The notes beneath the pieces are model-generated. The model had not been told where the DNA came from. It ran no database searches and worked only from the letters and a program-made list of their open reading frames with translations. The translations under genes and the position numbers were made by a program. DNA of 64,000 nucleotides from Cognataquiflexum gelatinilyticum (lineage in GTDB: Bacteria > Bacteroidota > Bacteroidia > Cytophagales > Cyclobacteriaceae). This document shows, one piece after another, positions 1 to 8,966 of this stretch. Within the stretch, counting starts at the first letter, position 1. Each line of letters opens with the position of its first letter. The stretch is from the NCBI RefSeq assembly GCF_024813435.1, contig NZ_JANAEZ010000002.1, positions 124,001 to 188,000 on the forward strand, written 5' to 3'.

Positions 1-525
1 AAAAAGGTATTCCCTGAACTCGACTTGCACAACATCCTTTTTTCAGAAAATTACAAAGAGGAATTTGACCATATTTTCAATAAAAAGTCCATCTACCAAG
101 ACCCCACAGTCTATATCAACATCACCTCTGTCAACAAGCCGGACGATGCACCCGAAGGATGCATGAATTGGTTTACGATGATCAACGTCCCCAATAACCA
201 AGGGCAGGATTGGGACAGACTCATCCAAGAGGCAAGGAAAAGCATCATCCAAAAAGTCAACAGGATCCTAAAAACCGACATTGAGAACCTGCTCGAAGTG
301 GAGGAAATCCTAGAACCCAGAACGATTGAATCCAAAACCTCAAGTGCAAACGGGGCACTCTATGGTAACAGTTCCAACAACAAATATGCTGCTTTTCTTC
401 GGCATGCTAATTTCTCTTCGGAGATCAAAAACCTTTATTTCTGCGGAGGCAGTGTACATCCGGGGGGAGGGATTCCCCTTTGTCTGCTTTCTGCCAAGAT
501 CATGACTGATATGATTAAGGGATAA
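1..525 (+). CDS. Carotenoid (phytoene) desaturase-type FAD oxidoreductase, C-terminal part
   Basis: This is the 3' end of a gene that begins before the window; the frame is open from base 1. The last residues contain CGGSVHPGGGIPLCLLSAK, the C-terminal FAD-binding segment typical of the CrtI/CrtD family (YFxGxxxHPGGGIPLxxxSA). Upstream, the segment around PEGCMNWFTMINVPNN fits the substrate-domain region of the same family. Members desaturate phytoene or hydroxylated carotenoids at the membrane using FAD. In Bacteroidota the family includes phytoene desaturase and 1-hydroxycarotenoid 3,4-desaturase (CrtD), and this fragment cannot separate them. A hairpin terminator follows directly, so this is the last gene of its unit. 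Confidence 0.85.
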   Translation, partial: KKVFPELDLHNILFSENYKEEFDHIFNKKSIYQDPTVYINITSVNKPDDAPEGCMNWFTMINVPNNQGQDWDRLIQEARKSIIQKVNRILKTDIENLLEVEEILEPRTIESKTSSANGALYGNSSNNKYAAFLRHANFSSEIKNLYFCGGSVHPGGGIPLCLLSAKIMTDMIKG

Positions 526-527
526 AA

Positions 528-563
528 AAATCCTCCAAAGGTTTTTTCGCCATTGGAGGATTT
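528..563. terminator. Bidirectional hairpin terminator
   Basis: AAATCCTCCAA (528-538) pairs with TTGGAGGATTT (553-563): an 11-bp stem with a 14-nt loop, A-rich on the left and T-rich on the right. It lies between two convergent genes, the desaturase-like gene and the M14 peptidase, and can serve both. Confidence 0.75.
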
Positions 564-581
564 AATTTAGGATATCCAAAA

Positions 582-3140
582 TTATCTCGCTGTACCTGAC
601 TGAATAGTCTGTCCAAAGAAGATGGCATTCAAAAACAGTTTGTTAGTACCAAACCAGAATCCCCTGAAATTGGGATTGTCCACAAATCCGATTACCCTGC
701 CTCTCCCAACTCCTGATACTCGTATCGCTCCGGAATTTTTGATCTGTTCAAGGTTACTCGGATGGATGTAACCACTTGCCAAAGGGTTGGCCGTATACAC
801 CATCGGATTGGCATAAGCGTTTTCAGAAGGAACCATAAAGAGGTTATCACCTCTGAATGTGAACATTTCCGGTTTTTCGTAACCATATCCTATTGGGTGT
901 GTAATGTCAAGATGGACATTGAAAATCGCTCCTCCTGTTACTTTTGCCCCCATTGCCCTTTCAAAATCAGCATATTTTCTTTGCACCACGGTGTCTTTGC
1001 CCTCCTCATTTTTAAATTTGAAGGCTGCAATTTCATTTTGACCAAACCAGTTCAAAGCTCTTCCTGTTGCGATGGCAGTTCCTCCGGCCCTAACCCAATC
1101 TTTCGTTTTTTCGACGCCTGATTTTCCAAGTTGGTTGTAATTGCCGTCAGAGAAAACAATGACATTGTACCTGCTCAAATCTGTAAAATTGAATCGGTCA
1201 ACCGGAAGAAGTGTCGCAGGCATTTGGAATCTTTGGTCTAACAAGTGCCAGACTTCACCTGCATCACTGCTGCTGACTCCTCCATCTACCAAGATGGCGA
1301 TTTCGGGTTTTTGTAGTACATCTATACTCGGCGAACCGATATTGACTCCTCCTGTATACCCGGTGGTTACTGCATGGATTTCTATTCCGGATTCCTCAGC
1401 TAATTTTACCAAGTCATTGTATAATTGTTGGTCGGTAGCATCTGATTGTCCCTTACCCACGATGATACTTCCACGTTTCATTTTGACGTCATCAGGCAAA
1501 GTGATTTCCTCATGAGCTACCCTTACCAAATATCCTTTGTCCATCAGCGCATACGCTGCTTTTGGAGCATAATATTCGCTCCATCCAAACATGTAGCTAT
1601 AGGCTCCAGGTTGACCAATGACTTTTCCTTTTGCTTTTGGTGAATTTTTCGGCACTTCTTCCACATTGGCAAGATTTAGAATCTTACTGCTCAGTGCCAT
1701 ATAGTCTAAGTTAAAAGCCATAGGCATTGTCCAAGCCGATACATCGTAAAACAAGCTGTCAGTAAACGAAGTCCGGGTTTCAAACAAAGACTTGATCAAC
1801 CTATACTGTGGCTGGTTGAGGGGCACGATATAGGCTTTTTCCTTTTTGAATTCTACACCGTTTACAGAGATGTCCTCTTTGAGGCTAAATAAATCTATGT
1901 CGTGCTGAAGGATCAAATCTGCCAAGTGGTAGGTTCTTCCGGCATCTTCTTTGGCTCCGAAGATGTAAGCTTTATTGGTATCGGCATCGTACTCGGTCTT
2001 AGCTTCTTTGTAAAAATCTCTTAGGTAGGTATTCAATTCCACCCGCATTTCCCTTGAGGCTTCGAAAGAAGAAAGGGTAGTGGTGAACTGGTTTCTGATC
2101 GTAAAAGCAAAAGACAATGGGCCATAGATGGTTTCCTGAAGGTGTCCCCTTGAGCTTGCCTGCTCAAAAAGAATCCCGATCGAACCCTGCACATCTGGAT
2201 AGGTAGATCCTTTTCCAAAGTAGAAATCATCAAAATTTTCCTGAGTGTAATACAAAGAACCGATCTTATCCAAATGCTTTGCATGGTATTGTCCGATTTT
2301 TTCGGTCAGTTCAAAACTCTTCTTTGGTGTCAAAGGATGGTTTCTAGCAGGAACGCCAGGCTGAAAGAAAAAGGTACTGTTTGCTCCCATTTCATGGAAA
2401 TCAAGGTGTACGTTAGGGAGCCATTCCTGAACTTTGGCCACACGGTTTCTTGATTCGGGATGCTGTGCAGGCAGCCAATCCCTGTTCAGGTCAAACCAAT
2501 AATGATTTGTTCGTCCTCTTGGCCAAGCTTCATTGAGTTCGCGGTTGACCGGATCTCCGTTCATGTTATAACTTTTGTGCGAATTGACCCAAGAGGCAAA
2601 CCTGTTGACCCCATCTGGGTTCAGTGCCGGGTCCAAAAGAATGACAATGTTCTCAAGGTCCCCAGCAATTTCGTTCGCAGCTGCAAAGTGGTAAGCTGCC
2701 AAAAGGGAGGCATTTACCGCACTTGGTTCGTTGCCATGGACAGAATATCCCGCCCACATGACCAATGGCATTTTTTCAATATTCACATTGGACGAAGGGT
2801 CCCGGAGCTTTTTTCTTTCAGATTTGATCTGTTCCAACTTGCCATGATTGGCCGGAGAGGTAATAGTCAGGACGATTTGCGGACGCATTTCATAGGTTCT
2901 ACCTATGACTTCAATGCTCACTCTGTCCGATGCCGCTGCGACTGCCTGCATGTACATGACCACCTGGTCATGGGTGGCATGCCAGTCTCCGACTTCAAAT
3001 CCAAGGACCTGTTTTGGAGTAGGGATGGCAGGATTATAGGTGTATCCTTCTGGCAGGTAATAGCTTAAGCTATTTTGTGCCTGAACAGGTAAGATCATCC
3101 ATGCCATTAAGGCAATCATAAAAATTTTGGTGGTTTTCAT
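582..3140 (-). CDS. Secreted M14-family zinc carboxypeptidase with C-terminal amidotransferase-like domain
   Basis: 852 residues. A signal peptide ends at about AQ (residue 22). The M14 zinc site is visible: H135-G-N-E138 as the HxxE ligand pair and H249 in LDFHEMG as the third ligand, with E326 in ILFEQASS in the place of the general-base glutamate. Residues about 600-760 resemble a class I glutamine-amidotransferase/ThuA-like Rossmann domain (VDGGVSSSDAGEVWHLL, then VIVFSDGNY and WVRAGG), as in large Bacteroidota M14 peptidases. It probably trims peptides in the periplasm or outside the cell. A paralogue with the same layout is at 35599-38124. The start is the ATG at 3140, which gives a clean signal peptide. 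Confidence 0.9.
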   Translation of the reverse strand: MKTTKIFMIALMAWMILPVQAQNSLSYYLPEGYTYNPAIPTPKQVLGFEVGDWHATHDQVVMYMQAVAAASDRVSIEVIGRTYEMRPQIVLTITSPANHGKLEQIKSERKKLRDPSSNVNIEKMPLVMWAGYSVHGNEPSAVNASLLAAYHFAAANEIAGDLENIVILLDPALNPDGVNRFASWVNSHKSYNMNGDPVNRELNEAWPRGRTNHYWFDLNRDWLPAQHPESRNRVAKVQEWLPNVHLDFHEMGANSTFFFQPGVPARNHPLTPKKSFELTEKIGQYHAKHLDKIGSLYYTQENFDDFYFGKGSTYPDVQGSIGILFEQASSRGHLQETIYGPLSFAFTIRNQFTTTLSSFEASREMRVELNTYLRDFYKEAKTEYDADTNKAYIFGAKEDAGRTYHLADLILQHDIDLFSLKEDISVNGVEFKKEKAYIVPLNQPQYRLIKSLFETRTSFTDSLFYDVSAWTMPMAFNLDYMALSSKILNLANVEEVPKNSPKAKGKVIGQPGAYSYMFGWSEYYAPKAAYALMDKGYLVRVAHEEITLPDDVKMKRGSIIVGKGQSDATDQQLYNDLVKLAEESGIEIHAVTTGYTGGVNIGSPSIDVLQKPEIAILVDGGVSSSDAGEVWHLLDQRFQMPATLLPVDRFNFTDLSRYNVIVFSDGNYNQLGKSGVEKTKDWVRAGGTAIATGRALNWFGQNEIAAFKFKNEEGKDTVVQRKYADFERAMGAKVTGGAIFNVHLDITHPIGYGYEKPEMFTFRGDNLFMVPSENAYANPMVYTANPLASGYIHPSNLEQIKNSGAIRVSGVGRGRVIGFVDNPNFRGFWFGTNKLFLNAIFFGQTIQSGTAR

Positions 3141-3231
3141 GCTACAATAGTTTTTGATTGGGACCCAATTTTAAGGTAATGTTTTCAGAAAAATGAGTAA
3201 TTTCGTTTAAGAGGTAAAAAAATGATGTACT

Positions 3232-3468
3232 ATGGTGATGTTTATTTTAAATTTTCCGGGTGGTCTGATGATATTCGGACTATTGTTTTTAGCATTTTGG
3301 ATTTATGCTTTGGTGGATGTGGTGAAGTCAGATTTCAAAGATCCAAACATGAAATTGATTTGGATCATTGTATTGCTTTTTGCCAATCCAATAGGGCCAT
3401 TTGTTTATTTTGGCTTGGCAAAAAACCAAAAAGGATCACGCCGTCGCAGCAATTACTTTAACAGATAA
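3232..3468 (+). CDS. Small PLDc_N-type membrane protein
   Basis: 78 residues from the ATG at 3232; an ATG at 3238 is also possible. There are two hydrophobic helices (about 3-26 and 44-63) joined by a short polar loop with D30 and K31, and a basic tail (KNQKGSRRRSN). The pattern ALVDVVKSDF...KLIWIIVLLFANPIGPFVYF matches the family named after the N-terminal membrane segment of phospholipase D/cardiolipin synthases (PLDc_N), here standing alone without any HKD domain. Its function is not known. The next gene, three bases downstream, encodes a second member, so they are probably co-transcribed. Confidence 0.75.
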   Translation: MVMFILNFPGGLMIFGLLFLAFWIYALVDVVKSDFKDPNMKLIWIIVLLFANPIGPFVYFGLAKNQKGSRRRSNYFNR

Positions 3469-3471
3469 AAT

Positions 3472-3648
3472 ATGTTTGGACTGGGATTTCTTGGATTGGC
3501 AATATATGTCTACACCATTTATGATGTAGTGAGCAGTAAGTTTGCCGGCAATAACGACAAACTTGTTTGGGTTTTAATCGTGATTTTTCTTCCATTGATT
3601 GGAACGATACTTTGGTTTTTGATGGGCAGAAAGACGGCGAGTAGGTAA
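3472..3648 (+). CDS. Second small PLDc_N-type membrane protein
   Basis: 58 residues, ATG at 3472, stop TAA at 3646-3648. Translation gives MFGLGFLGLAIYVYTIYDVV, a polar stretch (SSKFAGNNDK), then LVWVLIVIFLPLIGTILWF and the basic end MGRKTASR. This is the same two-helix plan as the gene before it, with the W-x-x-x-x-x-x-x-P-x-x-G core of the PLDc_N family. It begins 3 nt after the previous stop, so the pair looks translationally coupled and may derive from a duplication. Function unknown. Confidence 0.7.
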   Translation: MFGLGFLGLAIYVYTIYDVVSSKFAGNNDKLVWVLIVIFLPLIGTILWFLMGRKTASR

Positions 3649-3695
3649 TAGGATAGAGAAAAAGGAATTCATTTTAATTTATAAAACTCCATTTT

Positions 3696-3720
3696 TGTAC
3701 GATAAAATACCGTACATTTG
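3696..3720. promoter_or_regulatory. Inverted repeat and -7 box upstream of the toxin-antitoxin pair
   Basis: TGTACG (3696-3701) and CGTACA (3711-3716) form a perfect 6-bp inverted repeat with a 9-nt centre. The right arm overlaps TACATTTG (3713-3720), an exact match to the Bacteroidota -7 element TAnnTTTG, 16 nt ahead of the antitoxin ATG. No well-spaced -33 TTG is visible. An operator overlapping the promoter fits autorepression by a type II antitoxin; binding is inferred. Confidence 0.55.
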
Positions 3721-3736
3721 TGAAAACGATAATATC

Positions 3737-4030
3737 ATGGAAACACAATCTTCCCTGAATAAAGATGAAAGAATTGAAATTCGGCTATCATCTTCAGACA
3801 AGCAAGTATTTATGAAAGCGCAAAAGCTTAGTGGGGATAAGACATTTAGTAGCTTTATCGTCAGAGTCGTCAAAGAAAAGGCAGAAGAAATTGTTGCAAA
3901 AAATGAATCAATAATTGCTAGCGAAAAGGATAAAGAGAAATTTTTTGAGGCGGTATTCGGAAACCCCCAACCAAACCAAAAATTAATCGACGCAGCCAAT
4001 AAGTATAAATCACAAACAGCGTTGTTGTGA
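3737..4030 (+). CDS. DUF1778 (TacA-like) antitoxin
   Basis: 97 residues from the ATG at 3737. The N-terminal part (KDERIEIRLSSSDKQVFMKAQKLSG, about 8-32) fits the ribbon-helix-helix of DUF1778/TacA antitoxins: a beta strand with alternating R-I-E-I-R-L followed by two helices. The acidic, helical C-terminus (FFEAVFGNPQPNQKL) is the usual toxin-wrapping tail. In this family the protein neutralises a GNAT toxin and represses its own operon. A longer reading from a TTG at 3695 would start inside the putative operator, so the ATG is preferred. Its stop overlaps the toxin start. Confidence 0.85.
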   Translation: METQSSLNKDERIEIRLSSSDKQVFMKAQKLSGDKTFSSFIVRVVKEKAEEIVAKNESIIASEKDKEKFFEAVFGNPQPNQKLIDAANKYKSQTALL

Positions 4031-4518
4031 AAATTGAATTATTGGGAAAAACCCACAATAGACAGGAATTTAATTGTGAGGAAGCATCATTGACTGATTA
4101 TATCAAAAACCAAGTTAGCCAAGATATTAGAAAGCGACTTGCGACTTGTTTCGTTTCAGTCGATGAAGGAGGAAAAGTTTTAGGATACTATACACTTACA
4201 AGTGAAAGTCTTGGAAGAGACCAAATACCAGAAAAATACATCAAACAAATTCCCAAAAGCTACAATGCACCTGTTATTTTGTTGGGAAGGTTGGCAAGAG
4301 ATATTTCTCAAAAAGGTACAGGGCTTGGAGAATTTCTGCTATTAGATGCCTTGTTTCGTAGCTTTGTTTTATCCAACGAGAGTATTGGCGCAATGGCAGT
4401 TGTCGTTGATCCTATCAATGAAAAAGCCGTAAATTTTTATTCAAGTTATGGATTTGAACTGCTTTCAGATAGTGGAAAAATGTTTTTGCCAATGAAAGTA
4501 ATTGAGAAACTAGTTTAA
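4027..4518 (+). CDS. GNAT acetyltransferase toxin (TacT-like)
   Basis: 163 residues from a GTG at 4027 that overlaps the antitoxin TGA (4028-4030), giving translational coupling. The GNAT fold is recognisable: a beta-rich start, ILLGRLARDISQKGTGLGEFLL (acetyl-CoA pyrophosphate loop, here QKGTGLG), and the family-typical VDPINEKAVNFYSSYGFE near the end. TacT/AtaT-type toxins acetylate the amino group of charged tRNAs and stop translation. The pairing with a DUF1778 gene makes a toxin role much more likely than a metabolic one. No inactivating change is seen. Confidence 0.85.
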   Translation: MKIELLGKTHNRQEFNCEEASLTDYIKNQVSQDIRKRLATCFVSVDEGGKVLGYYTLTSESLGRDQIPEKYIKQIPKSYNAPVILLGRLARDISQKGTGLGEFLLLDALFRSFVLSNESIGAMAVVVDPINEKAVNFYSSYGFELLSDSGKMFLPMKVIEKLV

Positions 4519-4587
4519 GTAAATCTTTTGATTCCCCAAAGCTTAAAATTTGGACATTTGAGTTTCTTTTTTTGCTAAAATTCCTCC

Positions 4588-5481
4588 TCACCCATAAACC
4601 CCCTTCATCGCCCCATCCAATTCGGGATATTTGAATTCAAATCCTGCGGTCTCGATTTTTTTCGAAGTGACTTTGTTGCCTCCCAAGACCATCATGGCCA
4701 TTTCTCCCAAGATCAATTTTAAACCAAAACCGGGAACACCAAAACCGATAAAGGGTTTGCCTGCATGCTTCGCAGCAGCCTTGGTCAGTTCCGCATTGGT
4801 AGCGGGATTGGGTCCTACAGCGTTGTAAGTCCCTGAGATTTTTTCATTTTTGACAGCAAAAGAAAACATCCGCGCCAAGTCATCGATTACGATCCAACTC
4901 ATCCATTGCTTGCCGCTTCCGAGTGGCGCGGCAATGGGGGGTTTCATCATTTCTTTGAGCGCACCGCCGTCTTTGTCCAAGACAATGCCGATCCTTAGCA
5001 AGACTGTCCTTAAACCCAAATTTGCCATTTTCTTCACTTCATTTTCCCAAGCTACCACAACCTTTGCAAGAAAGTCAGTTCCGGGTTTTTCATTTTCAGC
5101 CACAGTTTTGTCTCCAGTATCAAAACCGTAATACCCCACCGCCGACGCAGAGATAAAAGCTTTAGGTTTATTTTTCGCGTTTTTTATCGCTTCGTAAAGT
5201 AGGGCAGAGGATTGGGTCCTACTTTCCAAAATGGCTTTTTTTCTTTCATCCGTCCATCTTTTTTCGGCAACGCCTTCTCCCGCAAGGTGGATAATCCCAT
5301 CCGCCCATTCGATGGCATCCTTGTCAATGGTGTTTTTATCTATGTCCCAAGCAAAAGATTTTTGGGTGTATTTCTTGGGATCCCTACTTAGCCAGGCGAC
5401 AGATAGACCTTCCGATTCCAATTTTTGGGTGATTTTTTTCCCAACCAAACCCGAACCTCCTGTGATCAATATATTTTTCAT
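4588..5481 (-). CDS. TIGR01777-family NAD(P)-dependent epimerase-like protein
   Basis: 297 residues, the usual length for this family (YfcH/SULA/HCF164-like). The N-terminus is an NAD(P)-binding Rossmann motif, ITGGSGLVGKKI (T-G-G-x-G-x-x-G). The family motif GEGVAEKRWTDERK follows at about residue 70, SASAVGYYG holds the extended-SDR Tyr region, and the C-terminal DUF1731 segment (about 250-297: GFGLKLILGEMAMMVLGG...F) is intact. The substrate is unknown for the family. It stands alone, divergently placed after the toxin gene. Confidence 0.9.
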   Translation of the reverse strand: MKNILITGGSGLVGKKITQKLESEGLSVAWLSRDPKKYTQKSFAWDIDKNTIDKDAIEWADGIIHLAGEGVAEKRWTDERKKAILESRTQSSALLYEAIKNAKNKPKAFISASAVGYYGFDTGDKTVAENEKPGTDFLAKVVVAWENEVKKMANLGLRTVLLRIGIVLDKDGGALKEMMKPPIAAPLGSGKQWMSWIVIDDLARMFSFAVKNEKISGTYNAVGPNPATNAELTKAAAKHAGKPFIGFGVPGFGLKLILGEMAMMVLGGNKVTSKKIETAGFEFKYPELDGAMKGVYG

Positions 5482-5571
5482 GTTTCTTTTTCTCTAGGTT
5501 ATAAACCAATTGAAGGGCTTTTGTTTACTATTTTTAACCTACTTAGTAAATTCTCTTTGCAACAACCCAAT

Positions 5572-5937
5572 TCACTTCGTCAACACATATCCCAAAAACA
5601 CAGCCAATATTCCAATAACCACGCTTCCAAGAATATATGTCAAAGCAGTGAGGTAATTTCCTGTTTGCAATAAATTCAGGTTTTCAGATGAAAAAGTGGA
5701 AAATGTCGTAAACCCGCCACAAAACCCGGTGATCAACAGCAAAGACCAATCATTTGGAATATGTTCATTTTTGGTAAAATAACCCATCAACAGACCGATC
5801 AGAAGGCAACCAATGATGTTTGCGGAAAAAGTAGCGAGGGGAATATCTTCAGAAAATCTCGCGGTCCATATTTTGATCAGGTAACGGAATATACTCCCGA
5901 CACCGCCGCCGATTCCTACCAAAATGATTTGTTTCAT
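5572..5937 (-). CDS. crcB: CrcB/Fluc fluoride ion channel
   Basis: 121 residues from the ATG at 5937. A 39-residue upstream extension is possible but is low-complexity and does not fit the family. Four transmembrane helices are evident. The family signatures are present: GGGVGSIFRYL near the N-terminus and GFCGGFTTFSTFSSEN in helix 3, which holds the central Na+ site and the Phe residues of the fluoride pore. It exports fluoride as an antiparallel dimer in the inner membrane. I see no fluoride riboswitch in the short upstream gap. Confidence 0.93.
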   Translation of the reverse strand: MKQIILVGIGGGVGSIFRYLIKIWTARFSEDIPLATFSANIIGCLLIGLLMGYFTKNEHIPNDWSLLLITGFCGGFTTFSTFSSENLNLLQTGNYLTALTYILGSVVIGILAVFLGYVLTK

Positions 5938-6117
5938 GAACTCAAATTTGTGTGAATGATGATTTTTAAGAATGTAAAAAACCTGTATGGAATTAAAATT
6001 AGAGAAATTAAATGGAACAAAATCTAAAAATGGCACTGTCCTTCCTAGGTTCATGAAACATTTTCCCGAAATTTTGACTTGATTTATAGTCCAATATCCA
6101 AAAATCCAACATCAAAG

Positions 6118-8925
6118 ATGAAGTTCAAAAATATATACCAAGTACTCTTATTCTTTTTTTTACCCATTTTCTCACTTTTTGCACAGAGCAACTTTGACCA
6201 AAAAGTACCGCTTGATCCAAGGGTGAAGGTGGGAAAACTAGAAAACGGCCTGACTTACTACATCCAACAAAACCCAAAGCCTCAAAACAAAGTGGAGCTT
6301 CGGCTTGCAATCAATGCAGGCTCTATCTTGGAAGAAGACGATCAATTGGGTTTGGCGCATTTTACCGAGCACATGGCATTTAATGGAACGAAGAACTTTG
6401 AGAAAAATGAATTGATCTCCTATCTCCAATCTATAGGGATTCAATTTGGTGGGGACCTGAATGCCTACACAGGATTTGATGAGACCGTTTATATCCTGCC
6501 TATTCCTTCTGAGGACGAAGAAAAACTGAGAAAGGGGTTTCTGGTTATGAGTGATTGGGCAGGGGGAATTCTGATGAATGAGGAGGATATCGACAGCGAA
6601 AGAAGCATCATTGTCGAAGAGTGGCGCACGGGTCAGGGGTATACCCAAAGAATGCGCGACCAATATTTTCCGGTCATTTTTCACAATAGCCGCTATGCGG
6701 AAAGACTGCCGATCGGGAAAATGGATATCATCGAAAACTTCCAATATGAAACCATCAGAAGGTTTTACAGAGATTGGTATCGGCCGGACAACATGGCGGT
6801 GGTGGCAGTTGGAGATGTGGCACCGGAAAGGTTGGAGGCTTTAATTCAGGAATATTTTGGTAAACTTGAAAACCCTGCCAATCCTAAAGAAAGAAAGCTT
6901 TTTGAAGTTCCCGAGCACAAGGAGACCTTCGTCAGTATCGTCACAGACAAGGAAGCCCCGGGAATCCAAATCCAACTTTTTTATAAACATAAAGCCCTTC
7001 CTACCCAAACCAAAGCAGATTACCGCAACTTTTTGTTACGTACATTTTATGGAGGAATGCTGACACAAAGATTGGATGAAATAAGGCAAAAGCCAGATGC
7101 ACCTTTCATTTTTGCCGGAACAGGATATGGGAATTTTGTCCGTGACCTCGACTATTTCTCTGCATCGGGCGTGGTCGCCACAGGAAAAATCGAAGCAGGC
7201 ATCCAATCCCTGATTGTGGAAAATGAGCGGGTGGCACAGTTTGGATTTACCCAAGCCGAACTCGACCGGGTGAAGCGTGCAGTGCTCAACAATGCCGAGA
7301 GGTCTTTCAAAGAAATGGACAAAGCAGAATCCCGGTCCATAGTGAACCGCTATGTCAACCATTTTTTGGAAGGAAATTTTGCAGATGGTGAAGCGTGGAA
7401 ATATGAGTTTTACAAAGAGATCATCCCAAATATCACACTGGAAGAAATCAATGCCCTTGCCAAGCAATTGGTCAGGGATGAAAACCGTGTGATCGTCATC
7501 ACTGCACCTGATTCAGAAAAGGAAAACCTGCCCTCCAAGGAAGCTGTTTTGGCGCTTTTCGATGCCATAGACCAAATGGACCTTGAACCCTACCAAGAAA
7601 AATTATTGGCAGACAAGCTGATCCAAAACCTGCCCCAACCGGGTAAAATCGTAGAAATCAAACATGTGCCTTCTATCGACATCCATGAAATCCTGCTTTC
7701 CAACGGTGTCAAAGTATTTGTCAAATCCACCGATTTCAAGAATGACGAGATCCTGTTTACAGCTACGGGAAAAGGGGGAATTTCCCTGTATGGGGAGGAA
7801 GATCACCACACAGCCTATTATGCAGGGGTCTTGGTGAATGTGATGGGAATCGGGGATTTTTCGCCATCGGACCTGAGAAAAGTTTTGGCAGGAAAAACCG
7901 TGTCAGTAACACCAAATATTGGACTGTATTCTCAGAATATTGCCGGTTCATTTTCACCAAAAGAAATGGAAACGGCCATGCAATTGATCCACCTGAATTT
8001 TACTGCTCCTCGAAAAGACCAAGAGCTCTTTGATGTCTATATCGCCAACCAAAAGACCCAATTGGCAAGTGCACAGGCGAATCCGGATTACCAGTTTTCA
8101 AAGCAGGTAAATAAAATTTTGGCAGACGGACACCCACGGGCAGCCGGGATTTTTGATCCGGAGGATTTGGATAAAATTGACTTGGACAGGGGTTTGGAAA
8201 TGTATGCCGAACGGTTTTCAAATGCTGCAAATTTTGAGTTTTTCTTCACAGGAAATATTGATTTGGAGACCTTCAAGCCAATGTTGGAACAATATATCGG
8301 AAGCCTTCCTTCCAATCCTGATTCTCTTGATACATTCAGGGATTTGGGGATCCGCACGCCAAAGGGTAGGTCTGAAAGCATTCATGTCGGTACAGATGAA
8401 AAGTCTCAGGTTATCATGCTTTTCACAGGGGAGACGGATTACGACCGAAAGAAAGCTGCGGATCTTATTTACCTTGGAGAAATCCTGACCATCAAGCTGA
8501 TCGAATCCCTTCGGGAGGAAATCGGCGGAGTTTATGGTGTGGGTGCCAATGGAAGCATGGGAATCTTTCCGGTGGGGAATTTTTCTTTTTCGATCGGTTT
8601 TCCTTGCAGTCCTGATATGGTGGACAAACTGATCGAAGCAGCTTGGACAGAAGTCGGAAAGATCCAGGAAAGCGGTCCGACAGACGAAGACCTGAACAAA
8701 GTCAAGGAGAAAAGAAGGATATCTTTGGAAGAAAACCTCAAGCGAAATAATTATTGGCTTGGACAGCTTTCTGCGGTGAGGACGTACAATTTGCCTTGGG
8801 AAGCATTGTTGGACGGGCAAAAAGCCATCGAGTCAATGACCAAGGAAAGGATCCAAAAAGCAGCACAGGAGTTTTTGACAAAAGAAAACCTGTTGGAGAT
8901 CAAGAAATTTCCTGCATTGAAATAA
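6118..8925 (+). CDS. Periplasmic M16-family zinc protease (insulinase/pitrilysin type)
   Basis: 935 residues from the ATG at 6118, which opens a clear signal peptide ending at FAQ (residue 23). The inverted zinc motif HxxEH is at residues 81-85 (HFTEH), followed by the family pattern MAFNGTKNF, and the downstream ERSIIVEEWR region supplies the third ligand. Two M16 halves are present: an active N-terminal half and an inactive C-terminal half (about 520-930), including FTGNIDLETFKPMLEQYIGSLPS. M16 proteases close like a clam shell around peptides; here the enzyme is exported to the periplasm. It appears monocistronic. Confidence 0.92.
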   Translation: MKFKNIYQVLLFFFLPIFSLFAQSNFDQKVPLDPRVKVGKLENGLTYYIQQNPKPQNKVELRLAINAGSILEEDDQLGLAHFTEHMAFNGTKNFEKNELISYLQSIGIQFGGDLNAYTGFDETVYILPIPSEDEEKLRKGFLVMSDWAGGILMNEEDIDSERSIIVEEWRTGQGYTQRMRDQYFPVIFHNSRYAERLPIGKMDIIENFQYETIRRFYRDWYRPDNMAVVAVGDVAPERLEALIQEYFGKLENPANPKERKLFEVPEHKETFVSIVTDKEAPGIQIQLFYKHKALPTQTKADYRNFLLRTFYGGMLTQRLDEIRQKPDAPFIFAGTGYGNFVRDLDYFSASGVVATGKIEAGIQSLIVENERVAQFGFTQAELDRVKRAVLNNAERSFKEMDKAESRSIVNRYVNHFLEGNFADGEAWKYEFYKEIIPNITLEEINALAKQLVRDENRVIVITAPDSEKENLPSKEAVLALFDAIDQMDLEPYQEKLLADKLIQNLPQPGKIVEIKHVPSIDIHEILLSNGVKVFVKSTDFKNDEILFTATGKGGISLYGEEDHHTAYYAGVLVNVMGIGDFSPSDLRKVLAGKTVSVTPNIGLYSQNIAGSFSPKEMETAMQLIHLNFTAPRKDQELFDVYIANQKTQLASAQANPDYQFSKQVNKILADGHPRAAGIFDPEDLDKIDLDRGLEMYAERFSNAANFEFFFTGNIDLETFKPMLEQYIGSLPSNPDSLDTFRDLGIRTPKGRSESIHVGTDEKSQVIMLFTGETDYDRKKAADLIYLGEILTIKLIESLREEIGGVYGVGANGSMGIFPVGNFSFSIGFPCSPDMVDKLIEAAWTEVGKIQESGPTDEDLNKVKEKRRISLEENLKRNNYWLGQLSAVRTYNLPWEALLDGQKAIESMTKERIQKAAQEFLTKENLLEIKKFPALK

Positions 8926-8966
8926 ACTACTTGGTCTCATAGTCTTTTTATACCTTAATTCGCTCT

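Noticed and set aside
5938..6054. A 39-residue N-terminal extension of CrcB
   Set aside because: The extension is low-complexity and absent in the family; the ATG at 5937 gives a normal 121-residue channel.
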